Source: Mesorhizobium sp. DCY119 (GTDB taxonomy: Bacteria; Pseudomonadota; Alphaproteobacteria; Rhizobiales; Rhizobiaceae). Taken from it: a stretch of DNA of 64,000 nucleotides. A program made the position numbers and the translations under genes. Below the pieces are notes generated by a model, which saw only the letters and a program-made list of their open reading frames with translations, did no database searches and was not told the origin of the DNA. The stretch spans positions 2,046,501 through 2,110,500 of the forward strand of contig NZ_CP031834.1 of NCBI RefSeq assembly GCF_003590645.1, read 5' to 3'. Below are positions 1 through 8,492 of this stretch, one piece after another (the stretch's first letter is position 1; every line of letters begins with the position of its first letter).

Positions 1-85
1 GCTTTTGCTAACCCCATGAGCCGCAAGAAAACCAGAAATCACCTGGGCCGACAAGCGCGTGTCCGGTCGCCCGACGGCTTGCGGG

Positions 86-400
86 TCAGGCGTCCTCATC
101 ATCCGGGTCGAGCAGCCGCGTCGCGCGCCAGCCGGTGAGCACCTTGTTGGTCTGGTCGACCACGAAGAAGCGCGCCGAATCCCGGTCGTAGCCTTCATCG
201 AGCAGCTTTTCGTAGTCGGTATGCTGGTGGCGCACATGAGCGACGGTTGCCAGCCAGACGGCGATTGCCGGCGGCAGTGTTTTCATATGCACGGCCCCGG
301 CATCGGCCCTGATCTGCTCGGTGTCGGCGTAAGGCGCCATCGGCAGCAGGGCGGTAAGCGCCTTGGCGATGGCGCGGCGGCGGCCGGTCGAGCCTTTCAT
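86..400 (-). CDS. DUF2293 domain protein
   Basis: A 104-residue protein of unknown function that I place in the DUF2293 family. The central stretch with the pattern AHVRHQHTDYEKLLDEGYDRDSA (residues about 53-76) is the family hallmark: His/Arg/Asp-rich, predicted helical and without membrane segments. It probably acts in the cytoplasm. Its start overlaps the end of the upstream trmO gene by 4 bases (ATGA), so the two are almost certainly co-translated. The family has no established biochemical role; a nucleic-acid or tRNA-related role is only a guess from the trmO link. Confidence 0.8.
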   Translation of the reverse strand: MKGSTGRRRAIAKALTALLPMAPYADTEQIRADAGAVHMKTLPPAIAVWLATVAHVRHQHTDYEKLLDEGYDRDSARFFVVDQTNKVLTGWRATRLLDPDDEDA

Positions 401-912
401 TTCGCATCCTTGCTGCTGGCAAAGACCGCATCGGCAATGAGATCGACAGTCGGAATATAGGGTTTCAGGTCGATTACCGGCGTGCCGTCGAGCACGTCGA
501 TGGCGTCAAGCGTCAGCGTGCCTGTCTCGATATCGAGCGAAAGCAGCCTGGCGATGTGCAGACCGACCGGGTTTGGCCGGGCAGGGGAGCGCAGCGCGAA
601 AACGCCTTTGGCGTCAGTGGCATGGCGCGGATTCTGCACAATCAGATTCCGCGGCGCGTGATGCAGCCAGGTCAGGACGATGACATGACTTGCGTTGGCG
701 AGCCCTTCCAGGCCTCGCCTGTAAGACTCGTCAATCTCGATCGTTGCGCCTTCGCCGGTCTCGCGGGCTGTGCGCATGTTCTTCGGACAGGTTTCGCGCG
801 TCGTCCAGGGCGAGCGGATGCGGCCGATGAACACGATGCTGCCGTCTGCCGGCATGGCCGCCGGATCGTCGGCCAGGAGTTGCTCGCCGTCGCGCTTTTC
901 GAACATGTTCAT
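397..912 (-). CDS. trmO: tRNA (N6-threonylcarbamoyladenosine-37-N6)-methyltransferase TrmO
   Basis: TrmO (TsaA/UPF0066 family) uses SAM to methylate N6 of t6A37 in tRNA-Thr, improving decoding. Family signs are the N-terminal strand FIGRIRSPW, the CPKN motif, WLHHAPR and the signature ALRSPARPNPVGLH. The whole protein, about 171 residues, matches a single TrmO domain without the C-terminal extension seen in E. coli. An upstream ATG at 984 would add 24 residues, but it lies inside the palindrome at 984-1001, so the start at 912 (or 906) is preferred; no strong ribosome site marks either. It is divergent from the ArsR-methyltransferase gene and translationally coupled to the DUF2293 gene. Confidence 0.85.
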   Translation of the reverse strand: MNMFEKRDGEQLLADDPAAMPADGSIVFIGRIRSPWTTRETCPKNMRTARETGEGATIEIDESYRRGLEGLANASHVIVLTWLHHAPRNLIVQNPRHATDAKGVFALRSPARPNPVGLHIARLLSLDIETGTLTLDAIDVLDGTPVIDLKPYIPTVDLIADAVFASSKDAK

Positions 913-983
913 TCGGCCCAAGAGAGAAACGTCATTTTCTTGCCTGCCAGCGACATTAGTGATTGCAAAAGTCGCTGTCGTCA

Positions 984-1001
984 CATAAAGATATGTTTAT
1001 G
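984..1001. promoter_or_regulatory. Candidate ArsR-family operator palindrome
   Basis: CATAAAGATATGTTTATG is an 18-bp palindrome with a single mismatched pair (CATAAAGAT against CATAAACAT). It lies in the 112-bp divergent spacer, directly upstream of the ArsR-methyltransferase gene and followed by a T-run and a GAGAG ribosome site. An AT-rich dyad of this kind is typical of ArsR/SmtB-family dimers, so autoregulation of the regulator-metF operon, and perhaps of trmO, is inferred. Confidence 0.55.
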
Positions 1002-1024
1002 TCTTTTTTTGAGAGATGTCACCC

Positions 1025-2032
1025 ATGCGGGTAACTTTAGATTCCCTGGTAGATACATTGAAGGCCGCTGCCGAATCCAGCCGGCTGCGCATTCTTGCGC
1101 TGCTTTCGCGCGGCGACCTCACCGTGTCGGACCTAACCGAAATCCTCAACCAGTCGCAGCCGCGCGTTTCGCGGCACTTGAAGCTGCTGCTCGAAGCCGG
1201 GTTGATCGGCCGTTATCAGGAAGGGTCGTGGGCCTTCTTCCGCGTTTCGGATTCGGATGTCGCGCGCGATTTCGTGCATGGCCTGGTGGCTCGCGTCCAT
1301 GACGGCGACCCGCAGATCGAGCGCGATCTGGAGCGGCTGGTGTCGGTGAAGCGCAAGCGGCAGGAGCGGGCGACCGAATATTTCAGCGAAAACGCTGCAA
1401 GCTGGGACGAAATTCGCTCGCTGCATGTGCCCGACCGCGCCGTCGAGACCGCACTTCTCAAGCTGGTCGGCAAGCGCCCGTTCCAGTCGATGCTCGATCT
1501 CGGCACCGGCACCGGCCGGTTGCTGGAAATCTTCGCGCCGCTCTATCGCCGCGGCATCGGCATCGATATGTCGCGCGAGATGCTGACGGTGGCGCGGGCC
1601 AATCTCGACAAGGCCGGCGTTTCCAACGCGCAGGTGCGGCAGGGCGATATTTTTGCGCCGCCGGTCGAGCGCGATTCCTTCGATCTCGTCACCATGCATC
1701 AGGTTCTGCATTATCTCGATGATCCCGCGTCGGCCATTCGCGAGGCCGCCCGGCTGTTGCGCCCGGCCGGCCGGCTGGTGATCGTCGATTTCGCGCCGCA
1801 TACGCTGGAGTTCCTGCGCGAGGAGCATGCGCATATGCGTCTCGGCTTCTCCGATCGTCAGATCGAGGAGTGGTTCGCCGAGGCCGGCCTTGATCTCGAA
1901 GAAACGCAGGATTTCGAGCCACGCGGCGGCTCCGAAGCCAAGCTCACCGTCAAACTCTGGCTCGGTCGTGACCGTCGCCTGCTGATTGCCGACCCCATAC
2001 CCAACGCAGCCATCTCGAGGGAAACTGTCTGA
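1025..2032 (+). CDS. ArsR-family regulator fused to a SAM-dependent methyltransferase
   Basis: Residues about 5-85 form an ArsR/SmtB winged helix (SRLRILALLSRGDLTVSDL, then the recognition-helix stretch SQPRVSRHLKLLLEAGLI). Residues about 120-300 form a class I methyltransferase with the SAM-binding motif LDLGTGTGRLLEI near residue 158. There are no metal-binding Cys pairs, so it is unlikely to sense arsenic or zinc. Its 1-base overlap with metF (TGATG) suggests it senses SAM, S-adenosylhomocysteine or a related methyl-cycle metabolite. The start at 1025 is chosen because GAGAG lies 9 bases upstream; the ATG at 1016 abuts that site too closely. Whether the methyltransferase domain is catalytic or only a ligand sensor is unknown. 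Confidence 0.85.
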   Translation: MRVTLDSLVDTLKAAAESSRLRILALLSRGDLTVSDLTEILNQSQPRVSRHLKLLLEAGLIGRYQEGSWAFFRVSDSDVARDFVHGLVARVHDGDPQIERDLERLVSVKRKRQERATEYFSENAASWDEIRSLHVPDRAVETALLKLVGKRPFQSMLDLGTGTGRLLEIFAPLYRRGIGIDMSREMLTVARANLDKAGVSNAQVRQGDIFAPPVERDSFDLVTMHQVLHYLDDPASAIREAARLLRPAGRLVIVDFAPHTLEFLREEHAHMRLGFSDRQIEEWFAEAGLDLEETQDFEPRGGSEAKLTVKLWLGRDRRLLIADPIPNAAISRETV

Positions 2033-2958
2033 TGAGCAATTACGGTTTTTCCCGACGTTCCGACATCGGCGACAAGATCCGCGTGTCGTTCGAATTCTTT
2101 CCGCCCAAGACCGACGAGATGGAAGCGCGGCTTTGGGATACGGTGAAGCGGCTGGAGCCGCTGCAGCCGAATTTCGTCTCGGTCACTTATGGCGCCGGCG
2201 GCTCGACGCGCGAGCGCACGGGCCGCACCATCAAGCGCATCCTGGGCGAAACGAGCATCCCGGCCGCTGCGCATCTGACCTGTGTCGGCGCGTCCAAGGA
2301 CGAGGTGAATGCGGTCATCGCTGAATTCGTCTCCTACGGCATCAAGCGCTTCGTGGCGCTGCGCGGCGATCCGGCGTCGGGCGTTGGCGGTACCTATCGC
2401 CCGCATCCGGAAGGCTATCAGAACGGTGCCGATCTCGTTGCCGGCCTCAAATCCTTCGGCGATTTCGACATTTCCGTCGCGGCCTATCCGGAAAAGCATC
2501 CTGAAAGCCCCGATTTCGCAACCGATATCGAGATGCTGAAGCGCAAGGTCGACAATGGTGCGACGCGCGCCATCACCCAGTTCTTCTTCGACAACGATCT
2601 CTATGAGCGTTACGTCGAGCGGGTGCGCCGGGCCGGCATCTATATCCCCATCGTTCCGGGCATCCAGCCGGTCCACAGCTTCAAGCAGGTGGCGAATTTC
2701 GCCTCGCGTGCCGGCGCGCATGTGCCGGCCTGGCTGGCCGAGCGCTTCGAGGGCCTCGACCGCGATCCGCAGACCCATGCGCTGGTTGCCGCCGCGGTGG
2801 CTGCCGAGCAGGTGCTCGATCTGGTGGAGCGCGGCGTCGGCGATTTCCATTTCTACACGATGAACCGCTCGGACCTCGTGGTCGCGATCTGCCACATGAT
2901 CGGCATTCGCGCGCCTGCTGTGAGCGTCGTGGATACGGCCGGATCGGCTGCTGCCTGA
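2032..2958 (+). CDS. metF: 5,10-methylenetetrahydrofolate reductase
   Basis: MetF reduces methylene-THF to 5-methyl-THF with FAD, supplying the methyl group for methionine synthase. The 308-residue length fits the bacterial enzyme. The N-terminal barrel strand VSFEFFPPKTDEMEARLW, SVTYGAGGSTRERT, the FAD-contacting LRGDPASG and the late PGIQPV segment are all characteristic. The start codon shares one base with the stop of the upstream ArsR-methyltransferase, so expression is coupled to that regulator. A strong hairpin terminator follows 20 bases after the stop, making a two-gene operon. Confidence 0.95.
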   Translation: MSNYGFSRRSDIGDKIRVSFEFFPPKTDEMEARLWDTVKRLEPLQPNFVSVTYGAGGSTRERTGRTIKRILGETSIPAAAHLTCVGASKDEVNAVIAEFVSYGIKRFVALRGDPASGVGGTYRPHPEGYQNGADLVAGLKSFGDFDISVAAYPEKHPESPDFATDIEMLKRKVDNGATRAITQFFFDNDLYERYVERVRRAGIYIPIVPGIQPVHSFKQVANFASRAGAHVPAWLAERFEGLDRDPQTHALVAAAVAAEQVLDLVERGVGDFHFYTMNRSDLVVAICHMIGIRAPAVSVVDTAGSAAA

Positions 2959-2977
2959 CATAGACTGCCTGAAACGG

Positions 2978-3006
2978 AAAAGGCCGGGCGTTTGGCCCGG
3001 CCTTTT
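2978..3006 (+). terminator. Rho-independent terminator after metF
   Basis: A perfect 12-bp stem (AAAAGGCCGGGC pairing with GCCCGGCCTTTT) with a 5-base loop lies 20 bases after the metF stop. It has A- and T-rich ends on both strands, so it may also act for the small gene reading in from the right. Confidence 0.85.
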
Positions 3007-3048
3007 CATTTATCTACCAGTCAGTGCTGGTCTTCAAGCTCGGCGGCT

Positions 3049-3135
3049 TTAAGGAAGAACCCCTACGATCAGGGCGCCGATAACAGCGAACGCAGCACAA
3101 ATCATCAATGCATTGATTGGCCGTGTAAGTCCCAT
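3049..3135 (-). CDS. 28-residue small membrane protein
   Basis: A very short reading frame, read by eye, that starts MGLTRPIN and continues as one hydrophobic segment (ALMICAAFAVIGALIVGVL, residues 9-27) before ending in Pro. GGAGG stands 6 bases upstream of the ATG, an unusually good ribosome site for chance. The composition is that of a single-pass membrane microprotein with a short positively charged N-terminus. It stands alone, convergent with metF and sharing its bidirectional terminator. No function can be assigned. It could be a chance frame, but start signal, length and hydrophobic pattern together argue for a real gene. Confidence 0.6.
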   Translation of the reverse strand: MGLTRPINALMICAAFAVIGALIVGVLP

Positions 3136-3328
3136 ATGTAGCCTCCAATATTGAGCTATGGGCCGGAGTCTAGGGGACTTTGGGCAACAGGCAAGCAGAA
3201 AACGTGCTGCATTGCGGCAGGATTGTGAAAAAACCGACCCTTTTGGAGGGTTTAGTTTTTGAAATCATTAGCCGAAAGTCGTAGTTACGCCTGTGAATAA
3301 ATTATGGCGACAAGCCGGCAATTTTGCG

Positions 3329-4249
3329 TCATCGGCGGCGAAACAGCCTGCCGTCGATCGTCACCAGGCCGAGCGCGATCAGCGCCATGCCGATGGCTTC
3401 GATAAGGTCCATGCGTTCGCCGAGGAAGGCGATCCCCAGTAATGTGGCGCTCACCGGCACGATCAGCGTGACCAGCGAAGCATTGGTGGCGCCGGATGAA
3501 GCGACGAGGTTGAAATAGAGGATATAGGCGAAGGCGGTCGATAGCAGCGCCAGCGCCAGCACCGCGCTCCACACCGGCAGGCTGGCGCCGAACAGGCCGG
3601 TTGAGCCGTAGAGCGAGAGCACGATGGGAATCATGATGATGGTCGAGGCCGTCAGCTGACCAGTCGCCACCACCGGCGGCGGCAGCGCCTTGAAGCGGCG
3701 GGCAAAGATCAGTGCGAAGGCATAGGAAACCGAAGCGCCGACCAGCGCGAATTTCGCCCAGACCGGCCCACCCAGACCGGCGATGATGCCGGGTCCGATC
3801 ATGACCGCGGTGCCGGCAATGCCCAGCAGCACGCCGGCGATCTTGTTCCAGGACAGTTTTTCGTCCGCCGTCATCGCGTTTGCCAGCATTACCGTCCAGA
3901 ACGGCGTTGTGGCGTTGAGCACGGACGCAAGGCCCGCGCCGAGTTCCGTCTGGCCGAGAAAGATCAGCGAAAACGGAATGACGTTGTTGAGCAGCGCCAG
4001 CACGAAGAAGCTGCCGGCATAGGGTAGGGCAAGCCGGAAAGAAGGCCCGCGCGCGGCGAGATAGACATGCAGCGCAATTGCTGCGATCGCCACGCGAAAC
4101 AGCACCAGCACCAGCGGCTGGATCTCGCTGACGGCGATGCGCGCAAAGAAGAACGAGCCGCCCCAGATGGCGCCGAGCAGCAGAAGCTGGCCCCAATCCT
4201 TCGCGCTCATGGTTTTCTGCACTGCGCCTGCTGTCGATGTAACGGCCAT
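3329..4249 (-). CDS. DMT-superfamily (EamA) transporter
   Basis: An inner-membrane protein with ten predicted helices in two EamA repeats of about 140 residues each. The first begins near LLLLGAIWGGSFFFAR and the second near AKFALVGASVSYAFALIFARR. Such drug/metabolite transporters usually export amino acids or small metabolites; substrate cannot be read from sequence. The ATG at 4249 is preferred over an upstream frame opening at 4318 because GGGAG precedes it by 5 bases. It lies 80 bases downstream of lysR on the same strand, so it could be part of the yeiH-lysR transcription unit. Confidence 0.85.
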   Translation of the reverse strand: MAVTSTAGAVQKTMSAKDWGQLLLLGAIWGGSFFFARIAVSEIQPLVLVLFRVAIAAIALHVYLAARGPSFRLALPYAGSFFVLALLNNVIPFSLIFLGQTELGAGLASVLNATTPFWTVMLANAMTADEKLSWNKIAGVLLGIAGTAVMIGPGIIAGLGGPVWAKFALVGASVSYAFALIFARRFKALPPPVVATGQLTASTIIMIPIVLSLYGSTGLFGASLPVWSAVLALALLSTAFAYILYFNLVASSGATNASLVTLIVPVSATLLGIAFLGERMDLIEAIGMALIALGLVTIDGRLFRRR

Positions 4250-4329
4250 GGAAGCTCCCAACCCGTCGGCCCTGATCGGGCTGCGGCTCGCAATCCCTAA
4301 GAGGCTTCCCCGACTCACGCCACCCGATT

Positions 4330-5223
4330 TCAGCCAGCTTGCCCGTTTCCCGCGGCAAGCGCCAGAAACTCGCGCGCCGCACGGGTCAGGTGGCGTTCCC
4401 TGTGGCGGATGGCGAGAAAGCGCCGCTTCGGCAGCGCGACTGGCATCTGGACGAGCGTGCCGGCCGCTACAGCTGCGCTTGTGACGAGGCTGGACATGAC
4501 GGTTGCCCCGGCGCCGGCCTCGACCGCCGTGCGCACCGCCTCGTTGGAGGAAAGCTCGAGCGCGACGTCGAGCTCGGCAGGCCGGATGCCGAGCGCCACC
4601 AGCGCCTCCTCGAACATGGCGCGGGTGCCGGAGCCCGGCTCGCGCAGCACCCAGCGCGAACTGCGCAGGTCGCTTGGCGCGATCGACTTTCGGCCGGCCC
4701 AGGCGTGGGAGGTGCCGACCACCAGCACCAGTTCGTCGTCGGCTGCCGGTGTTATTTCCAGCATCGGATCGTCGATCTCACCCTCGACGAAGCCGAGATC
4801 GGCGAGCCCCTCATGCACAGCGGCTGCGACCTGTTCGGTGTTGCCGATGGTGAGCCGCATGGCGATGCCGGGAAAATGCGCCTGATAGCGATGCATGAGC
4901 GGCGGCAGCCAGTAGTTGGAAACGGTCTGGCTGGCAGCGATATGCAGCGAGCCACGCTTCAACCCGGCAAGATCGGCCAGGACCGCTTCGGCCGACGCCG
5001 CGCGTGCCAGCACGGCGCGTGCCTCGACCAGAAACAGCCGCCCGGCCTCGGTGAGTTCAATGCGGCGGCCGACGCGGTCGAACAATTTTGTCGCGTGCCG
5101 TTCCTCGAGAGCGGCGACGGCGGCACTTGTGGCCGATTGCGTCAGGTTGAGATCGCGGGCGGCGCGGGTTACGTGTTCGCGTTCGGCGACGGCAATGAAG
5201 ATGCGGAGTTGTTCGAGGGTCAT
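4330..5223 (-). CDS. LysR-family transcriptional regulator
   Basis: A 297-residue LysR regulator: N-terminal winged helix (LRIFIAVAEREHVTRAARDL, residues about 5-60), linker helix, then the periplasmic-binding-like effector domain (residues about 90-290) beginning LHIAASQTVSNYWLPPLM. It lies 31 bases downstream of yeiH on the same strand. LysR genes linked to yeiH-type exporters in other bacteria (YeiE-like, sulfite- or sulfonate-linked) make yeiH the likely target; an inverted repeat upstream of yeiH (6380-6443) is a candidate site. The effector is not deducible. Confidence 0.9.
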   Translation of the reverse strand: MTLEQLRIFIAVAEREHVTRAARDLNLTQSATSAAVAALEERHATKLFDRVGRRIELTEAGRLFLVEARAVLARAASAEAVLADLAGLKRGSLHIAASQTVSNYWLPPLMHRYQAHFPGIAMRLTIGNTEQVAAAVHEGLADLGFVEGEIDDPMLEITPAADDELVLVVGTSHAWAGRKSIAPSDLRSSRWVLREPGSGTRAMFEEALVALGIRPAELDVALELSSNEAVRTAVEAGAGATVMSSLVTSAAVAAGTLVQMPVALPKRRFLAIRHRERHLTRAAREFLALAAGNGQAG

Positions 5224-5254
5224 GGGAGGCGACCCGCCATCGCTGGCGCGGTAG

Positions 5255-6340
5255 CTACCCCACCAGCTTGATCATCACCAAACTGAACGTCGCGATGAAC
5301 AGAAACGCAGCCAGCCCGAGAAGCAGCGGGCGAAAGCCCTTGGCGCGCAGCTTGGCGATGTCGGTTTCGAGACCCATCGCAGCCAGTGCGATGCTGAGCA
5401 TGAAGGTCGTCGCCATCACGATCATGCTTTTCGCCTCTGAAGGGATCGTCACGGCGCTGTTGAAGGCGACCATCGCGATGAAGCCGAGCACGAACCATGG
5501 CACCGGCGCCTTTGCCGTCATCTGGCTGTTGCCGTTGCGCTTTGCGCGGCGCGTCGCCATCAGCCCAAGCGAGAGGACGACGGGCGCCAGCAGCATCACG
5601 CGGCTGAGCTTTGCCACCGTGCCGAACTCGCCGGCCTGTTGTCCGTCCTGAAAGGCTGCCGCCACCACCTGCGCGATTTCGTGGATCGATGCTCCCGCCC
5701 AAAGGCCATAGGCGTGGGCGTCGAGGCCGAGCAATCCGGGCAGCAGCGGATAGGCGAACATGGCGATCGAACCGAACACGGTGACGCAGGCCACCGCATA
5801 GGCGACGTCCTCGTCCGGCGCGCGGGTAACCGTGTTGGTGGCGATCACGGCGGATGCGCCGCAGATCGAGGTTCCGGCTGCGATCAGTTCGGCCAGTTTG
5901 CGCTCCACGCCGAGCATCCGGCCAAGCCGCACGGTGAAGATGAAGGTGGACACCAGCGTCAGCGCGATGATGGCGATGCCGGTGGCGCCGACCTCGGCGA
6001 TCTGCGCTGCCGTCAATTGCAGGCCGAGCAGGATGATGGCGAGGCGCAAAACCCGGCGCAGCGAGAAGACGACGCCGGCTTTCGCCACTGCCGGTGTTCC
6101 GACGAGATTGTGGAAGGCGATGCCGATGACGATGGCCAGGATCATCGGGCTGAAGACCGAGACGCCGGGGATTTCGCGCAGCACGAACCCCGTCGCCGCG
6201 ATGGTCACGGTCAATGCAAGCCCCGGCACTGCCGCCATGACTTGCGCCCGGATGGTCCGCTTTTGCCGAGCCGGTGCGATGTCGACTGGAGAAGAAACTG
6301 CTGCGGAGGCAGTTGCGGCGAGTGTGGAATGAGCATTCAT
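5255..6340 (-). CDS. yeiH: YeiH-family putative sulfate/sulfite exporter
   Basis: A 361-residue inner-membrane protein of the UPF0324/YeiH family with about ten hydrophobic helices. Diagnostic stretches are [30 protein letters not shown] (the conserved Gly-Cys-Gly-Ala re-entrant region, residues about 145-165) and [15 protein letters not shown]. Family members have been proposed to release sulfate or sulfite formed in sulfonate breakdown; the exact substrate here is unproven. It heads a likely unit yeiH-lysR(-DMT transporter) and diverges from the decarboxylase gene across a 180-bp spacer containing inverted repeats. The ribosome site is weak. Confidence 0.88.
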   Translation of the reverse strand: MNAHSTLAATASAAVSSPVDIAPARQKRTIRAQVMAAVPGLALTVTIAATGFVLREIPGVSVFSPMILAIVIGIAFHNLVGTPAVAKAGVVFSLRRVLRLAIILLGLQLTAAQIAEVGATGIAIIALTLVSTFIFTVRLGRMLGVERKLAELIAAGTSICGASAVIATNTVTRAPDEDVAYAVACVTVFGSIAMFAYPLLPGLLGLDAHAYGLWAGASIHEIAQVVAAAFQDGQQAGEFGTVAKLSRVMLLAPVVLSLGLMATRRAKRNGNSQMTAKAPVPWFVLGFIAMVAFNSAVTIPSEAKSMIVMATTFMLSIALAAMGLETDIAKLRAKGFRPLLLGLAAFLFIATFSLVMIKLVG

Positions 6341-6379
6341 GGCAAAGAGTCCGATCTGGTATTGCCATGGTCTCGCTCA

Positions 6380-6443
6380 TTCCAATCAATCGATCCAACG
6401 CATTATATCGTAGAAACCGTTCGCTAAAAGCGAATGATTGAAA
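6380..6443. promoter_or_regulatory. Inverted repeats in the yeiH/decarboxylase spacer
   Basis: Arms TTCCAATCAATCG (6380-6392) and CGAATGATTGAAA (6431-6443) are inverted copies matching at 11 of 13 positions. A second dyad, TTCGC-N5-GCGAA (6420-6434), overlaps the right arm. Such spaced dyads fit LysR-type binding, so they may be operators for the nearby LysR protein acting on yeiH, the decarboxylase gene or both. This is inference from position and symmetry only. Confidence 0.4.
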
Positions 6444-6520
6444 TTAATCGTCGCGGTCTAACGGATTCCCTTTGTCCGCTGCATGCTCTAAGTTCGCGCC
6501 CACTGCCTCGAGGAGGATGC

Positions 6521-7741
6521 ATGCAGCGATTCGACAATGCGAAAGCAGCAGCCCTTGCCCTTCGTCCAGACGATCCGGTCTATTGCTTCAGGCCGGAGGT
6601 TCTGAAGAAGGACACCAGGCAGTTCATGGAGATGTTTCCCGGCAAGACCGCCTATGCCGTGAAAACCAACGGTGAAAATCTGGTCCTGAAAACGCTCGTC
6701 GAAGCCGGCGTCACCGCCTTCGACGTCGCTTCGCCGGGCGAGTTTGCCGCCGTGCGCGCCGTCTCGGCCGATGCCGAAATGCTCTACATGCATCCGGTCA
6801 AGGCGCAGTCAGACATCAGGCTGGCGCTGGAAAAATACGGCATCCGCGTCATTTCCATCGACCATGAGGACGAAATCACCAAGGTGACGCGGGTGGTGCG
6901 GGCGCTCGATATCGATCCGGGCGCGATCACCGTTTTCGTTCGCATCCAGACCAAGGGATCTGCGGCCTACGAATTGTCGAAGAAATTCGGTGCCGGGCCG
7001 GCCTATGCGGTCGAACTGGCCGAGCGGCTGAACAAGACCGGCTACAAGGTCGGCATCTGCTTCCACGTCGGCAGCCAGATCGAAGACCCGGACACCTATG
7101 AGCGCGCGCTGGCGTCGGCCGACTGGATACGCAACCGGCTGAGTTTCGACATTGCCGGGCTGGATGTCGGTGGTGGTTTCCCGGCCGAATACGGTCACGA
7201 CCCCAACCGCAAGAAACAGGAGATGCCTTCGCTCGGGCAGATCATGTCGCGGCTGCGCGGTGATATAAAGGAATACCAGTTCGACGGCGTGCCGCTGGTG
7301 GCCGAGCCCGGCCGCGTCATCGTCGCGCGCGCCTTCTCGCTGATCGTGCGCGTGCTGCTGCGCAAGGGCAGGCGGCTCTACATCAATGACGGCATCTGGG
7401 CGTCTTTGTCGGATTCCTGGACTGGAAAGATCACGCTGCCTGCGCGCTTCATCCCCGATCCGGCGATCCGCTCGCGCAATGGCGACGAAGGCAAGATCGT
7501 GCCATTCAAGGTCTGCGGCGCGACCTGCGATTCCGTCGATATCCTGTCACGGCCGTTCTGGCTGCCGGAAACGATCGACACTGGCGACTGGATCGAGATC
7601 GGCCATATCGGCGCCTATTCGCTGTCGCTCAGGACACGCTTCAACGGCTTCTATCCCGACACATTCGTCGAGGTGACCACGCCCTTCGACGAGGGCGAAG
7701 CGCCACAGGGCTTTGCGAGTTTGGAGACGATGGCGGATTAG
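6521..7741 (+). CDS. Type III PLP-dependent (ornithine/lysine) decarboxylase
   Basis: A 406-residue fold-III decarboxylase of the ornithine/lysine/diaminopimelate decarboxylase family, producing a polyamine (putrescine or cadaverine) and CO2. The PLP lysine is in YAVKTN (Lys48). FHVGSQ and the glycine loop GLDVGGGFPAEYG bind PLP phosphate, AEPGR is conserved, and the active-site cysteine motif CGATCDSVD closes the site from the other subunit. Length suits eukaryotic-type ODC rather than the longer fold-I enzymes. The start at 6521 follows a GGAGG 4 bases upstream. It is 28 bases before a BKACE-type gene on the same strand, so the two probably form an operon. Ornithine against lysine preference cannot be decided from sequence. 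Confidence 0.88.
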   Translation: MQRFDNAKAAALALRPDDPVYCFRPEVLKKDTRQFMEMFPGKTAYAVKTNGENLVLKTLVEAGVTAFDVASPGEFAAVRAVSADAEMLYMHPVKAQSDIRLALEKYGIRVISIDHEDEITKVTRVVRALDIDPGAITVFVRIQTKGSAAYELSKKFGAGPAYAVELAERLNKTGYKVGICFHVGSQIEDPDTYERALASADWIRNRLSFDIAGLDVGGGFPAEYGHDPNRKKQEMPSLGQIMSRLRGDIKEYQFDGVPLVAEPGRVIVARAFSLIVRVLLRKGRRLYINDGIWASLSDSWTGKITLPARFIPDPAIRSRNGDEGKIVPFKVCGATCDSVDILSRPFWLPETIDTGDWIEIGHIGAYSLSLRTRFNGFYPDTFVEVTTPFDEGEAPQGFASLETMAD

Positions 7742-7769
7742 CGCCTGCTTAGGAGAGGTGAAAGCGCGC

Positions 7770-8483
7770 ATGTTGCAAGCCTGTCTCAATGGTGATCGAC
7801 TTCGCAGTGACCATCCGGCATTGCCGATAACAGCCGAGCAGCTTGCGCGCGACGCGGAGGCGGTGGTCCGTGCCGGCGCAAACGAATTGCACGTCCATCC
7901 CCGCGGCGCTGACGGGCTGGAAAGCCTCGAGCCGCAGGACGTGGCGGCGGCAGTCTTGGCCATCCGCGCGGCGGTTCCCGGCATACAACTCGGGCTTTCG
8001 ACGCGCTCGCCCATCCGGCCGGGTGGCCGAGAGCGGCATCAGCCGATGCGATCCTGGTCGGTGCGGCCGGACTATGTCTCCGTCAACCTCGTGGAGGAGG
8101 ATGCTCCAGACGTGATTTCCCTCATGCTCGACATGGGGATCGGCATTGAGGCCGGCTTGTGGTCGAAGGCCGATGCCATCCGTTTCGTGGGATTGCCGGA
8201 TGCGGCGAGATGCCTGCGCGTCCTTATCGAGATAAACGAGCAGGACGAGGCCGAAGGTCTCGAAGTTTGCCGCGCCATTACGGAAGTGCTCGATAGCGCC
8301 GGCTCGACGCTGCCGCGACTGCTGCACGGCTACGAAGCAACCAAATGGAGCATCTACCGAGAGTCGCTGCGGCTGGGGCTGGATGCCCGCGTCGGGTTTG
8401 AGGATGGGTTTTTGATGCCTACGGGCGAGCGGGCTTCCGATAACGCGGCGCTGATCGCAGCGGCGCGCAAGATCGCGGTGTAG
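7770..8483 (+). CDS. BKACE-family (3-keto-5-aminohexanoate cleavage) enzyme
   Basis: A 237-residue beta-keto acid cleavage enzyme (DUF849). The family condenses a beta-keto acid with acetyl-CoA, giving acetoacetate and a new acyl-CoA, using a divalent metal bound by a His-x-His pair. That pair is seen in ANELHVHPRG (residues about 35-44), and the C-terminal barrel strand ends VGFEDGFLMPTGERASDNAALI. It is shorter than the classical 270-310-residue Kce proteins. The start at 7770 uses an AGGAGAGG site; the earlier frame opening overlaps the decarboxylase. Pairing with a decarboxylase suggests a role in amino-acid or diamine breakdown, but the natural keto acid is unknown. Confidence 0.8.
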   Translation: MLQACLNGDRLRSDHPALPITAEQLARDAEAVVRAGANELHVHPRGADGLESLEPQDVAAAVLAIRAAVPGIQLGLSTRSPIRPGGRERHQPMRSWSVRPDYVSVNLVEEDAPDVISLMLDMGIGIEAGLWSKADAIRFVGLPDAARCLRVLIEINEQDEAEGLEVCRAITEVLDSAGSTLPRLLHGYEATKWSIYRESLRLGLDARVGFEDGFLMPTGERASDNAALIAAARKIAV

Positions 8484-8492
8484 CGGCTTATC

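Noticed and set aside
1-85. Short plus-strand frame at the window edge (MSRKKTRN...)
   Set aside because: Runs into the antisense of the DUF2293 gene with Arg-rich non-family sequence and soon stops; no ribosome site can be judged at the edge.
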